Counted from the first letter of the stretch, positions 34,373 to 42,566 are shown. The stretch is DNA of 64,000 nucleotides from HXMU1420-2 sp040830545 (GCA_040830545.1 JBFOMB010000030.1:62001-126000); one strand, 5' to 3'. The notes: generated by a model from the sequence alone, not told the origin. Numbers and translations are program-made.

Positions 34373-35356
34373 ATGCCCGTTCCAAGCCCCAACCTCTATC
34401 CCGACTTCAACACCATCCGCCTGAGCCATGTCTGCCTGAATGTCAGTGATCTGGCAGCGTCGCGCGCGTTTTATGTCGACATCTTCGGCCTGCAAGTGGC
34501 GGATGAAAATGACAGCCACATCTACCTGCGCGCGTTGGAAGAACGCGGTCATCACAGCGTGATCCTGCAAAAATCGGATCAGCCCGGCACGGTCGAGGTT
34601 ATGGGCTTCAAAGTTTTTGACGACGCTGATCTGGACCGGGCAGAGGCGTGGTTTCAGGCCAAGGGTCGCCCGACGCAATGGGTGGAACGCCCCTATCAGG
34701 GCCGCACTTTGCTGACCTCGGACGTGTTTGGCATTCCGCTGGAATTCTACAACAAGATGGACCGCCTGCCGACGATCCATCAGGAATACGCGCGTTATCA
34801 TGGTGTGCGCCCGCTGCGGATCGACCATTTCAACTGCTTCAGCCCCAATGTCGATGACAGTGTTGCCTTTTACAGCGACATGGGTTTCCGCGTGACCGAA
34901 TACACCGAGGACGAAGAGAGCAAGCGCCTGTGGGCCGCGTGGATGCACCGCAAGGGCGGTGTGCACGATATGGCATTTACCAACGGGCGCGGGCCACGCA
35001 TGCACCATGTGGCCTTCTGGGTCGCAAACCCGCTGCACATTATCGACCTGCTGGATGTGATGTCGACCACCGGCTACGTGTCCAATATCGAGCGTGGCCC
35101 GGGGCGGCACGGCATTTCGAATGCGTTCTTCCTTTACATTCTGGACCCGGACGGGCATCGGATCGAAATTTACAGCTCGGACTACCAAACGCTTGATCCC
35201 GATCACGAGCCGCTGAAATGGGACCTGAAGGACCCGCAGCGCCAGACGCTTTGGGGCGCACCCGCACCGCGCAGCTGGTTCGAACACGGCACGTCCTTTG
35301 TCGGGACTGATCCGCGCGATTCCGAGCTGGACGCAACCCCGATCATTGCACCCTGA
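34373..35356 (+). CDS. Homoprotocatechuate 2,3-dioxygenase-like enzyme, VOC-type (class I extradiol)
   Basis: The 327-residue product is a two-module vicinal-oxygen-chelate dioxygenase resembling the Fe/Mn homoprotocatechuate dioxygenases HPCD and MndD. Active-site residues line up with HPCD spacing: His152 (IDHFN), His198 (GVHDM), His212 (MHHVAF), Tyr255 and Glu265 (LYILDPDGHRIEIY), matching HPCD H155, H200, H214, Y257, E267. It lies between hpaD and hpaG with AGGAGG before its ATG, clearly in the operon. Substrate is inferred; a 2,3-dihydroxyphenylpropionate or 4-chloro/methyl derivative cannot be excluded. Confidence 0.88.
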   Translation: MPVPSPNLYPDFNTIRLSHVCLNVSDLAASRAFYVDIFGLQVADENDSHIYLRALEERGHHSVILQKSDQPGTVEVMGFKVFDDADLDRAEAWFQAKGRPTQWVERPYQGRTLLTSDVFGIPLEFYNKMDRLPTIHQEYARYHGVRPLRIDHFNCFSPNVDDSVAFYSDMGFRVTEYTEDEESKRLWAAWMHRKGGVHDMAFTNGRGPRMHHVAFWVANPLHIIDLLDVMSTTGYVSNIERGPGRHGISNAFFLYILDPDGHRIEIYSSDYQTLDPDHEPLKWDLKDPQRQTLWGAPAPRSWFEHGTSFVGTDPRDSELDATPIIAP

Positions 35357-35369
35357 GCAGGACAAAACG

Positions 35370-36224
35370 ATGCGATTTGCAAGTTACACAGCCGGCGGCG
35401 AACAGTTCTATGGCGCGATTGTCGATGGCGGTGCGATTGCGCTGAACGCCGCATGCCCACAATGGCCGACCCTTTTTGATGCGGTTTGTGCCGGTGGGCT
35501 GGGCGAGCTGGAAACCGCGGCCTCTGGTCAGTCGGTGACGCATACGGGTTTTGATTATGACATGGTCCTGCCGAACGCCCGGCGCATCCTTTGCGTGGGC
35601 GTGAACTTCCCCGACCGCAATGCAGAATACAAGGACGGCAGCGCGCAGCCGGAATACATGTCCCTGTTCCCGCGTTTTGCCAGCGGATTCACTGGCCACA
35701 ATCGCCCGCTGATCCGCCCGCCGGAAAGTCACAAGCTGGACTATGAGGGTGAGGTTGCAATCGTGATCGGCAAGGGCGGTCGGCGTATCGCGCAGGCCGA
35801 CGCCTATGACCACATCGCGGCGATGACGATTTGCAACGAAGGCACGATCCGTGATTGGGTCCGCCATGCCAAATTCAACGTGACCCAGGGCAAAAACTGG
35901 GACCGCTCGGCTGCAATGGGCCCGTGGCTGGTGCCCTTTACCGACGCCGCGCAACTGGACGAGGCCCGCATTCTGACCCGTGTGAATGGCGAGGTCCGGC
36001 AGGACGATGTGCTGAGCCGCATGATGTTCCCGATCCGACGCGAAATTGAATACATCTCGACCTTCATGACGCTGGAGCCCGGAGATGTTATCGTGACCGG
36101 TACACCGTCGGGGGCCGGGGCGCGGTTTGATCCGCCACGGTTCCTGAAACCCGGTGATGTGGTCGAGGTCGAGGTGAACGGCATCGGCACATTGCGCAAC
36201 ACTGTCGAGGACGAGGTTACATGA
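35370..36224 (+). CDS. hpaG: Fumarylacetoacetate-hydrolase-family decarboxylase/isomerase (HpaG-like)
   Basis: In E. coli HpaG is a tandem-domain enzyme that decarboxylates 5-oxo-pent-3-ene-1,2,5-tricarboxylate and isomerises the product. Here a single 284-residue FAH domain is present, with VGVNFPDRNAEY, the metal-binding DYEGEVAIVIG (Glu-x-Glu type), CNEGTIRDW, KNWDRSAAMGPW and the GTPSGAG loop. One protein may perform both steps, or a second one is elsewhere. ATG at 35370 follows GAGCAGGA; it overlaps hpaH by 4 bases. Confidence 0.85.
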   Translation: MRFASYTAGGEQFYGAIVDGGAIALNAACPQWPTLFDAVCAGGLGELETAASGQSVTHTGFDYDMVLPNARRILCVGVNFPDRNAEYKDGSAQPEYMSLFPRFASGFTGHNRPLIRPPESHKLDYEGEVAIVIGKGGRRIAQADAYDHIAAMTICNEGTIRDWVRHAKFNVTQGKNWDRSAAMGPWLVPFTDAAQLDEARILTRVNGEVRQDDVLSRMMFPIRREIEYISTFMTLEPGDVIVTGTPSGAGARFDPPRFLKPGDVVEVEVNGIGTLRNTVEDEVT

Positions 36225-37021
36225 CGCCAGAAGACCACGCGCGCGCCGCCGCTGACCTGTTGGAGGCAGAGCGGACCGGTCAGCAGATCGGGTTGCTGAG
36301 CCTGCGTCATCCCGAAATTGCGATGGACGACGCCTATGCCGTGCAGTCCGCGATCCTTGCCGCCAAGCTGGCCGAGGGGCGCGAGGTGATCGGCTGGAAA
36401 ATCGGGCTGACTTCGCGCGCAATGCAATCCGCGCTGGGGATCGACATTCCTGACAGCGGTATCCTGTTTGACACCATGGCGTTTGACAGCGGCAGCACCG
36501 TGCCTGCGGGCCGGTTCATCCAGCCCCGGATCGAGGCCGAGATTGCATTTGTTATGAAAAACGCGCTGGGCGGGGCAGATGTCACACGTGACGACGTTCT
36601 GGCCGCAACGGATTATGTGGCGCCGTCGATCGAGATTCTCGACACGCGCATTCTGCGGGCCGACCCGGAAACGGGCAAAACACGTACCGTGTTCGACACG
36701 ATCAGCGACAATGCGGCCAACGCGGGCATCGTTCTGGGACAGCAGCGGCATGCGGTGGATGCGTTCGACCTGCGCTGGACCGGAGCGCTAGTGTTCCGGG
36801 ATGGCGAGATCGAGGAAACCGGGCTGGGTGCGGGTGTGCTCAACGATCCGGTCGAAAGCGTGGTGTGGCTGGCGCAACGAATGGCGCATTACGGGCAGAG
36901 CATTGAGCCGGGGCAGATCATCCTCTCCGGCAGTTTCATCCGCCCGATTGAGTGCCCCTCAGACACCGACATCCACGCGGATTTCGGGCCTTTCGGGCAT
37001 GTCGACATTCGTTTTGACTAG
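36221..37021 (+). CDS. hpaH: 2-oxo-hept-4-ene-1,7-dioate hydratase
   Basis: HpaH adds water to 2-oxo-hept-4-ene-1,7-dioate, giving the substrate for the HpaI aldolase. The 266-residue product is a hydratase/decarboxylase of the MhpD-HpaH type: GWKIGLTSRAMQ, RIEAEIAFVM with the acidic metal ligands, PSIEILDTRI and IILSGSFIRPI. It overlaps hpaG by 4 bases and is the last gene of the operon; no hpaI follows. Confidence 0.92.
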   Translation: MTPEDHARAAADLLEAERTGQQIGLLSLRHPEIAMDDAYAVQSAILAAKLAEGREVIGWKIGLTSRAMQSALGIDIPDSGILFDTMAFDSGSTVPAGRFIQPRIEAEIAFVMKNALGGADVTRDDVLAATDYVAPSIEILDTRILRADPETGKTRTVFDTISDNAANAGIVLGQQRHAVDAFDLRWTGALVFRDGEIEETGLGAGVLNDPVESVVWLAQRMAHYGQSIEPGQIILSGSFIRPIECPSDTDIHADFGPFGHVDIRFD

Positions 37022-37024
37022 CTG

Positions 37025-37669
37025 TTAAGCCAGCGGAAACCGGTCCAACAACTCACGCATATGATGGATCGGTTCCGCCCCCAACGCGCGCAAAGCTGCA
37101 CCATCGCCATGCGCAGCATAAGCCACACAAGGCATACCAGCGCGGGCGGCGGCGGTCACACCTGACGCGCTGTCTTCGACAACCAGGCAATCCTGTGGTT
37201 GCATATCGAAATGCCGCGCGGCGGCCAGAAACAGCCCCGGATCGGGTTTGGCGACGCCCAGTTCATGCGCCGAAAACATGGCCCCTTCGAACCGGTTCCA
37301 CAGCCCGCTTTGGCCCAAAGTAATCCGCATCTTTTCCAAACTGCCATTGGATGCGACACAATAGGGCAGGCCAACCGTGTCCAGACGATCCAGAACGTCG
37401 AAGATGCCCTCGATCGGGTCGATCCCCTCGGCCAGCCGGGCATAGACCTCACCATAGATCTCGTCGATCCAATCATCCGGTAAGGGCGTTCCCATCTGCC
37501 GCACACGGTCGCCGACTCCTGCCATGGTGCCGCCGACGAACAGCGCGTTGCAGTCCTGTGGTGCCAGCGTCAGGCCGTAACGTGCCAGATTGCGCGACAG
37601 AACCTCGTTTGTCGGGCCTTCGCTGTCGACCAGCACGCCGTCGCAATCAAAGATCACCAGTTTCGTCAT
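37025..37669 (-). CDS. HAD-superfamily phosphatase (beta-phosphoglucomutase-like)
   Basis: The 214-residue hydrolase has motif I FDCDGVLVDSE with nucleophile Asp, motif II VASNGS, the Lys of AKPDPGLF and motif IV VVEDSASGV, and an alpha-helical cap after motif I, the class of phosphoglycolate phosphatases and beta-phosphoglucomutases. Substrate is unknown. The ATG at 37669 lies inside the end of rsmD (23-base overlap) with AGGA upstream; a longer frame lacks a site. It shares a strand with rsmD and the flavoprotein gene and is convergent with hpaH. Confidence 0.88.
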   Translation of the reverse strand: MTKLVIFDCDGVLVDSEGPTNEVLSRNLARYGLTLAPQDCNALFVGGTMAGVGDRVRQMGTPLPDDWIDEIYGEVYARLAEGIDPIEGIFDVLDRLDTVGLPYCVASNGSLEKMRITLGQSGLWNRFEGAMFSAHELGVAKPDPGLFLAAARHFDMQPQDCLVVEDSASGVTAAARAGMPCVAYAAHGDGAALRALGAEPIHHMRELLDRFPLA

Positions 37670-38222
37670 TCTGATCCTGTCTGAGCAAGGTAATGTAGGT
37701 GTCGCCATGTTTGCGCGTGTCGAGCAGCGTGAACCCCGGCGGCGGCGCTATCGGCTGGCTTTCTTCCCAAACCACGCAAGCCCCCGGCGCGATCCAACCC
37801 CCGGCCTGCGCCGCAGCCACAGCGCGTTCGCCCAACCCTTTGCCATAAGGCGGGTCGAGGAAGATCAGCGTGCAGGGGTCCCCCGGATTGACCCCGATCC
37901 GGGTTGCATCCCGGCGCAGCACGGTTGTCTCTTGCGCTGTGCCAGTCAGACGGGTGTTTTCGGCAATCAACCCTTGGGCCTTGCGCCCGTTTTCCACCAG
38001 CACCGCATGCTCGGCGCCTCGCGACAGCGCCTCCAGCGCCAGCGCGCCGGTGCCCGAAAACATGTCCAGCACCCGCGCGCCATCCAGCACATCCAGATGG
38101 GTCAACTGGCTGAACAGGCTCTCGCGCACGCGGTCCGAGGTCGGGCGCAAATGCGCGGCCGGATCGCCCTTTCCCAACGCCGCCAGACGTCGACCACCAA
38201 AGCGCCCGGCAACAATTCTCAC
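37647..38222 (-). CDS. rsmD: 16S rRNA (guanine966-N2)-methyltransferase RsmD
   Basis: RsmD methylates G966 of 16S rRNA in the 30S subunit. The 191-residue product starts MRIVAGRFGGRRL, then RPTSDRVRESLF, the SAM-binding DMFSGTGALALEALSRGA and the catalytic DPPY (123-126), all diagnostic. The ATG overlaps the flavoprotein stop by 4 bases. Confidence 0.95.
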   Translation of the reverse strand: MRIVAGRFGGRRLAALGKGDPAAHLRPTSDRVRESLFSQLTHLDVLDGARVLDMFSGTGALALEALSRGAEHAVLVENGRKAQGLIAENTRLTGTAQETTVLRRDATRIGVNPGDPCTLIFLDPPYGKGLGERAVAAAQAGGWIAPGACVVWEESQPIAPPPGFTLLDTRKHGDTYITLLRQDQNDETGDL

Positions 38223-39424
38223 GCCTTGAGCAACGGTTTGAGGTCGGCGGATGCGTCGGCCAGAACGTCCTTGGGCGCGGTTTTGCCCGCTTCGATCAGC
38301 CGTTTGCCGATCATGTAGCCGCGTGGATCGTTCATGGCATCCACCGCCAGCAGCTTGTCACCCTGGAAGTACCAAAAGCTCGCGCTGCCCTCGCCAATCC
38401 GAGACACGACAGAGTCATAGCCGGTGTTCAGCCCGGCGATTTGCAGTTTGATGTCGTATTGATCCGACCAGAACCACGGTTTCGCGACATAGGGTTTGTC
38501 TGCGCCCAGGATGTTTTCCGCCACCGCTTCGGCCTGATCAATGGCGTTCGGGACGCTTTCCAGCCGGATACGGTTGCCTTGAAACGGGAAGGACGCGCAG
38601 TCGCCCGCCGCCCAGATTGACGGATCAGAGGTGCGGCCAAATTCGTCCACCTTGATCCCGTTCTCGATCTCCAACCCGGCGGCTTCGGCCAGTTCGGTGG
38701 CGGGCGAAATGCCGATCCCGACGATCACCACGTCCACGGGTAGTTCGGTGCCGTTGCCCAGCACAGCACCGGTCACGTGGTCGTCACCGGTCAGGCGATC
38801 CAGCCCGGTGGATTCGCGGATGTCGACGCCATGGTCCGTGTGCAGGGTGCGGAAGTAGTCCGATGTTTCCGGCGCGGCGACCCGTTGCAGGATGCGATCC
38901 GCCATTTCGATCAGCGTGACGTGCATGCCGCGTTTGCAGGCCACTGCCGCCGCCTCCAGCCCGATGTATCCTCCGCCGATGATCAGCGCGCGCGTACCTT
39001 CGACAAAAGCAGGCTCCATCGCGTCCACATCCGCCAGCGTGCGCACCACATGCACGCCCTTCAAAGCGCCACCAATAGCAGCCGGCAACTGACGCGGGAC
39101 CGACCCGGTTGTCAGCGCCAAGTGGTCGTATTTGAAACTCTGCCCGCCGGACACAACCACCTTGTCCGCGCGGTTGATGGACACAGCGGTTTCGCTGAGA
39201 TGCAGGTCAATCCCATTGTCTGCATAGAAGCTCTCAGGTCGCAGATACATCCGCTCCAACGACATGTCGCCCAGCAGATACCCCTTGGACAACGGCGGAC
39301 GCTGATAGGGCGGCGCGGCCTCTTCGCCGATCAAGGTGATCTTCCCGTCAAAACCGCTGTTGCGCAGTTTTGCAACCAGCGACGAACCGGCCTGCCCGGC
39401 TCCGATGACAACAACATGACTCAT
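38219..39424 (-). CDS. FAD-dependent ferredoxin reductase-like oxidoreductase
   Basis: The 401-residue flavoprotein has the FAD-binding VVIGAGQAGSSLVAKL, PPYQRPPLSKGYLLG, a second Rossmann motif GGGYIGLEAA for NAD(P)H, and the FAD-ribityl WAAGDCASFP. This is the putidaredoxin/rhodocoxin/BenA-type reductase family that transfers electrons from NADH to a [2Fe-2S] ferredoxin for P450s or oxygenases. No ferredoxin or P450 gene is nearby, so its partner is unknown. Reverse-strand gene, overlapping rsmD by 4 bases. Confidence 0.9.
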   Translation of the reverse strand: MSHVVVIGAGQAGSSLVAKLRNSGFDGKITLIGEEAAPPYQRPPLSKGYLLGDMSLERMYLRPESFYADNGIDLHLSETAVSINRADKVVVSGGQSFKYDHLALTTGSVPRQLPAAIGGALKGVHVVRTLADVDAMEPAFVEGTRALIIGGGYIGLEAAAVACKRGMHVTLIEMADRILQRVAAPETSDYFRTLHTDHGVDIRESTGLDRLTGDDHVTGAVLGNGTELPVDVVIVGIGISPATELAEAAGLEIENGIKVDEFGRTSDPSIWAAGDCASFPFQGNRIRLESVPNAIDQAEAVAENILGADKPYVAKPWFWSDQYDIKLQIAGLNTGYDSVVSRIGEGSASFWYFQGDKLLAVDAMNDPRGYMIGKRLIEAGKTAPKDVLADASADLKPLLKA

Positions 39425-39521
39425 GGGCGGGACGTCCTTCTCAAGAATTTCAATGGCCAGCGCACGCTGCTGACCCTATATCCCGAAGGCAGGCAAACGC
39501 AATTCAGAGAGGACGTTGAAC

Positions 39522-40010
39522 ATGCCGATTTCCACAGGGGACAAACTGCCCGACGCAACGCTGCTGCACATTGGTGCGGAGGGACCTGAAGCCGTATCGC
39601 TGGCCGAAAAAACCGCAGGCCGCAAGGTTGTCATTTTCGCGCTGCCGGGCGCCTTTACCGGGACCTGTAGCGAACAGCACGTGCCGAGCTTCATCCGCAC
39701 CAAGGACGCGCTGGCGGAAAAGGGCGTGGATGAGGTGATTTGTGTGTCTGTCAACGATCCGTTTGTGATGGCGGCATGGAGCAAGGCGACCGGCGCAGGT
39801 GAGGCCGGGCTGACCATGCTGGGTGACGCGGATGGCGCGTTCACTGCGGCGATGGGCATGGATTTCGACGCCCCACCAGTTGGGTTCAAGGGCCGGTCCA
39901 AGCGCTATTCCATGGTGGTCGAAGACGGCACCGTGACGCTGATGCATGCCGAAGAAAATCCGGGCGTCTGCGAAACGTCCTCGGGCGAGGCGGTTCTGGA
40001 GGCGCTGTAA
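39522..40010 (+). CDS. Peroxiredoxin, Prx5 type
   Basis: The 162-residue thiol peroxidase has the Prx5 signature PGAFTGTCSEQHVPSF with peroxidatic Cys49 in PxxxTxxC, and KGRSKRYSMVVEDG. A second Cys (about residue 150, in NPGVCETSSG) is in the place typical of this group. It reduces hydroperoxides using glutathione/glutaredoxin or thioredoxin. ATG at 39522 follows AGAGAGGA. It is divergent from the flavoprotein gene. Confidence 0.93.
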   Translation: MPISTGDKLPDATLLHIGAEGPEAVSLAEKTAGRKVVIFALPGAFTGTCSEQHVPSFIRTKDALAEKGVDEVICVSVNDPFVMAAWSKATGAGEAGLTMLGDADGAFTAAMGMDFDAPPVGFKGRSKRYSMVVEDGTVTLMHAEENPGVCETSSGEAVLEAL

Positions 40011-40037
40011 CGCGTGGCCGACCCCAACGCTGACGTA

Positions 40038-40058
40038 GTCCCGGGCCTGACCCGGGAC
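40038..40058. repeat. REP-like palindrome, copy 1
   Basis: GTCCCGGG (40038-40045) and CCCGGGAC (40051-40058) flank loop CCTGA; followed by CTC. The same pattern, with loop CTTGA, occurs at 48561-48579, so this looks like a dispersed intergenic palindrome family. Confidence 0.6.
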
Positions 40059-40065
40059 CTCTTGC

Positions 40066-40097
40066 CGCAAAAAAGGCCCCGGAACCGTTCCGGGGCC
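40066..40097 (-). terminator. Intrinsic terminator of the lysine-rich orphan gene
   Basis: GGCCCCGGAA (40075-40084) and TTCCGGGGCC (40088-40097) form a perfect 10-bp stem with a 3-base loop. A run of six A at 40069-40074 on the plus strand is a T-run on the minus strand, so it ends transcription from the minus-strand gene at 40121. Confidence 0.88.
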
Positions 40098-40120
40098 TGA
40101 CACGTCGAGCCGAAAACGCT

Positions 40121-40864
40121 TTACGCGTCCATGACCTTGTACTGCGATTCCACGTAGCGGACGAACAGGTCGTATTTCTTGAACAGATTGACGAACTGCA
40201 GGTCTTCGATGTCCTTCTTGACCTGATTGGCCAGCGATTTGACGGCGGAATCAACCAGCTGCTTTTCCTCTTCTTTCTTGAGGACAAAGTGATTCCACAG
40301 AATCTCGTTGTTCCAGCGACGCTTGGATTTTGTGTAGAGGTTGTATTCATTGTCGCCAGTGCCGCCCTTGCCGTATTTTTTCACGGCGGCTGCGATCTTC
40401 TTGCCCTTCAGCAGGCAATACGTGTCGTAGGACGGGTAGAACTGGCCCTTGGGCGATTTCGCGTAGTGGCCGTACAGCTTCCACAGTGCGCTGTCTTTTT
40501 CGATGTCCTTCAGTGACTGAATGCTTTCGTAGAGGTCCTCACGGTTGTTTAGCGCCAGCACCGCGCGCAGCACCTTGGCCTTGTAGGCGTTCGTGACCTT
40601 CAGGTATTCGCCGATCCCATCGATGGTCTCTTTCTGCTTCTTCGGGTCCAGCTTCTTCTTGGCCTTTCCCAGCGCCGCTTCGAGATACTTGATCATGTCG
40701 GTGATCTCGGTCAGCTGCTTGATGGTGCAGGCCGATAGCTTTTTCGTGTACTTGGCCTGCCACATGTCCAGGCCTTTGCCGACATTGCATCCCTTGGCAG
40801 CAGGCGAGCGGTTCTTCTGCCATTCGGATTTGGTCATTGCCTTGGGTTTGAAGTTCTTGTCCAT
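40121..40864 (-). CDS. Lysine-rich orphan protein of unknown function
   Basis: GAGGA lies six bases before the ATG at 40864 and a strong intrinsic terminator follows, so this 247-residue frame is real. About 44 residues (18%) are Lys, mostly AAG codons, with many Glu/Asp and a predicted helical, soluble profile; there is no signal peptide or membrane helix. It has four Cys (near residues 26, 45, 116-ish in the YCLL segment) and aromatic-rich patches such as KLYGHYAKSPKGQFYPSYDTY. I recognise no domain. It is a single-gene unit between the peroxiredoxin and phhB; codon choice suggests good expression. Confidence 0.75.
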   Translation of the reverse strand: MDKNFKPKAMTKSEWQKNRSPAAKGCNVGKGLDMWQAKYTKKLSACTIKQLTEITDMIKYLEAALGKAKKKLDPKKQKETIDGIGEYLKVTNAYKAKVLRAVLALNNREDLYESIQSLKDIEKDSALWKLYGHYAKSPKGQFYPSYDTYCLLKGKKIAAAVKKYGKGGTGDNEYNLYTKSKRRWNNEILWNHFVLKKEEEKQLVDSAVKSLANQVKKDIEDLQFVNLFKKYDLFVRYVESQYKVMDA

Positions 40865-40929
40865 CTTCAGTCCTCGTGTTCGTGCATAGGGACAAACGTC
40901 CGATCCGGGGTAAAAATCACTGGTTAGAA

Positions 40930-40965
40930 AAATACGCGTTCCGTGTTCCAACGCCGAAATACGCG
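40930..40965. repeat. Direct repeat AAATACGCG upstream of the lysine-rich gene
   Basis: Nine-base copies at 40930-40938 and 40957-40965, 27 bases apart, sit 66-101 bases upstream of the ATG in the 221-base gap (40865-41085) that otherwise shows no gene. Could be paired operator half-sites, or chance. Confidence 0.3.
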
Positions 40966-41085
40966 CCGGTATTGAGGTAACGTAGGACACACGTTTCCGT
41001 GAGTATGTGAACTTTTACCGGTCCAAGGAAGATTTGGCGGGGAAGTTTTCGGTGTTGGTCCCCATATGGATGCGCGACGCCCGGA

Positions 41086-41385
41086 CTAGGCTTCGGCCAT
41101 TGCATCCATCTTGCGCGCCAGTTTGACGTCCAGTTCGGTCAGCCCGCCCGCGTCATGGGTGGACAGGGTCACATCAACGGTTTTGTAGACGTTGGACCAT
41201 TCGGGATGATGGTTCCATTTCTCGGCCCAGATCGCGACACCGGTCATCCATTGAAACGCGGTGACGAAGTTGGTGAAGACAAAGGTTTTGGCAATCGCAT
41301 CCCGGCCCTCCACCATGGACCAGCCGTTTTCCATCAGGGGTGTCAGGCCCTCGGCGCGTTCTGCTTCGGTCAGTTTGTCGGTCAT
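41086..41385 (-). CDS. phhB: Pterin-4a-carbinolamine dehydratase
   Basis: The 99-residue enzyme recycles tetrahydrobiopterin by dehydrating 4a-hydroxytetrahydrobiopterin formed by phenylalanine hydroxylase. The diagnostic block is EKWNHHPEWSNVY followed by LSTHDAGGLTELD, giving the three active-site His. The ATG overlaps the GNAT-type gene stop by 4 bases. No phhA is in the window. Confidence 0.93.
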   Translation of the reverse strand: MTDKLTEAERAEGLTPLMENGWSMVEGRDAIAKTFVFTNFVTAFQWMTGVAIWAEKWNHHPEWSNVYKTVDVTLSTHDAGGLTELDVKLARKMDAMAEA

Positions 41386-42566
41386 TCCTGTTCCTCCACC
41401 TGTGCCTTTTTGAACGGGCCATAGGATGTCAGCACTTCGATGTCGTCCTCAATCGCGGCGCGTTCCGCTTTCAGGTAGCGTTCCACCGCGTCCGAGAAAC
41501 CCGGTTCGCCGATCCAGTGCAGGCTGTTGATCTGGGTCGGAAGATAGCCGCGGGCCAGCTTGTGTTCGCCTTGCGCCCCGGCCTCGACCCTTGCCAGCCC
41601 GTGTTGGATCGCGAAATCAATGGCCTGATAGTAACATAGTTCGAAATGCAGGCAGTTGTGGTGTTCGATGCAACCCCAATACCTGCCATACAGCGTTTCG
41701 CGTCCAATGAAGTTCAGGGCACCGGCCACGTACCGCCCGTTCCGTTCGGCCAGAACCAGCGCAATGTCGTCGCGCAGATGTTCCTGAGCCTCTTCGAAAA
41801 ACGCGCGGGTCAGGTAGGGGGAGCCCCATTTGCGTGACCCAGTGTCCTGATAAAAGGTCCAGAACGCGTCCCAGTGTTCTGGTTGCAGGTCGTCGCCTGT
41901 CAGCGTCTGGATCGTGCCGCCAAACGCTTGGGCCTGCTGGCGTTCCTTGCGGATGTTTTTGCGTTTGCGGGAACTCAGATCGGCCAGAAAGGCGTCGAAA
42001 TCGGCGTAGCCATTGTTGAGCCAGTGAAATTGCTGCCCCGTGCGCAACAACAGCCCGATCTGTTCGCCTGCCTCTGCTTCTTCGTCCGTGCAGAAGGTGA
42101 TGTGCAGCGAGGAGACCTCGTTATCCGCTGCCAATTGCACAGCGCCCTGTACCAGCGCAGAGGTGCCGATTTCCTCGTATCCGGGCCGGACAAGGAAACG
42201 GCGGCCCGTGGCAGGTGTGAAGGGCACGGCGATTTGCAGTTTCGGGTAGTACCGTCCACCTGCGCTTTCAAACGCATGCGCCCAGTTGTGGTCAAAGATG
42301 TATTCGCCCTGCGAATGCGACTTGGCATAAAGCGGTGCAGCGGCGATTAACATGCCATCCATATACGCTGTGAGGTATTGTGGCTGCCATCCGGTGCCGG
42401 GCCCGACTGAGCCGCTGTCCTCCAACGCTTTGAGGAACCGGTGCGTGGTAAAGGGATCGTTGGGCGGGCCATCCACTGCTTCAGGACAGGCACAACTGTC
42501 CCAATCGCGCGCATCGATCTGCGCAAGCGATCCCAGAACCTGAACTTCGATCTGTGCCTGATCCAT
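41382..42566 (-). CDS. DUF482/COG3146 GNAT-type protein (peptidogalycan-like family)
   Basis: The 394-residue protein fits the DUF482 family: N-terminal NDPFTTHRFLKALEDSGSVGPGTGWQPQYL, then YIFDHNWAHAFE, and KRKNIRKERQQA followed by a GNAT-like half with ALNFIGRETLYGRYWGC and GAQGEHKLARGYLP. Members are annotated as predicted acyltransferases, function not established. I chose the ATG at 42566 with AGAGG five bases upstream over a TTG 45 bases earlier. It is part of the ridA-gdpD-DUF482-phhB series. Confidence 0.85.
   Translation of the reverse strand: MDQAQIEVQVLGSLAQIDARDWDSCACPEAVDGPPNDPFTTHRFLKALEDSGSVGPGTGWQPQYLTAYMDGMLIAAAPLYAKSHSQGEYIFDHNWAHAFESAGGRYYPKLQIAVPFTPATGRRFLVRPGYEEIGTSALVQGAVQLAADNEVSSLHITFCTDEEAEAGEQIGLLLRTGQQFHWLNNGYADFDAFLADLSSRKRKNIRKERQQAQAFGGTIQTLTGDDLQPEHWDAFWTFYQDTGSRKWGSPYLTRAFFEEAQEHLRDDIALVLAERNGRYVAGALNFIGRETLYGRYWGCIEHHNCLHFELCYYQAIDFAIQHGLARVEAGAQGEHKLARGYLPTQINSLHWIGEPGFSDAVERYLKAERAAIEDDIEVLTSYGPFKKAQVEEQE

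Noticed and set aside
33368..35365. A 665-codon minus-strand frame opposite hpaD and the VOC dioxygenase
   Set aside because: Both plus-strand genes have complete active sites; the antisense frame has no recognisable domain or ribosome site.
40865..41085. Small RNA or short gene in the 221-base gap upstream of the lysine-rich protein
   Set aside because: An upstream extension of the lysine-rich frame is open but has no start with a ribosome site; no hairpin-plus-T-run or conserved RNA pattern was seen.
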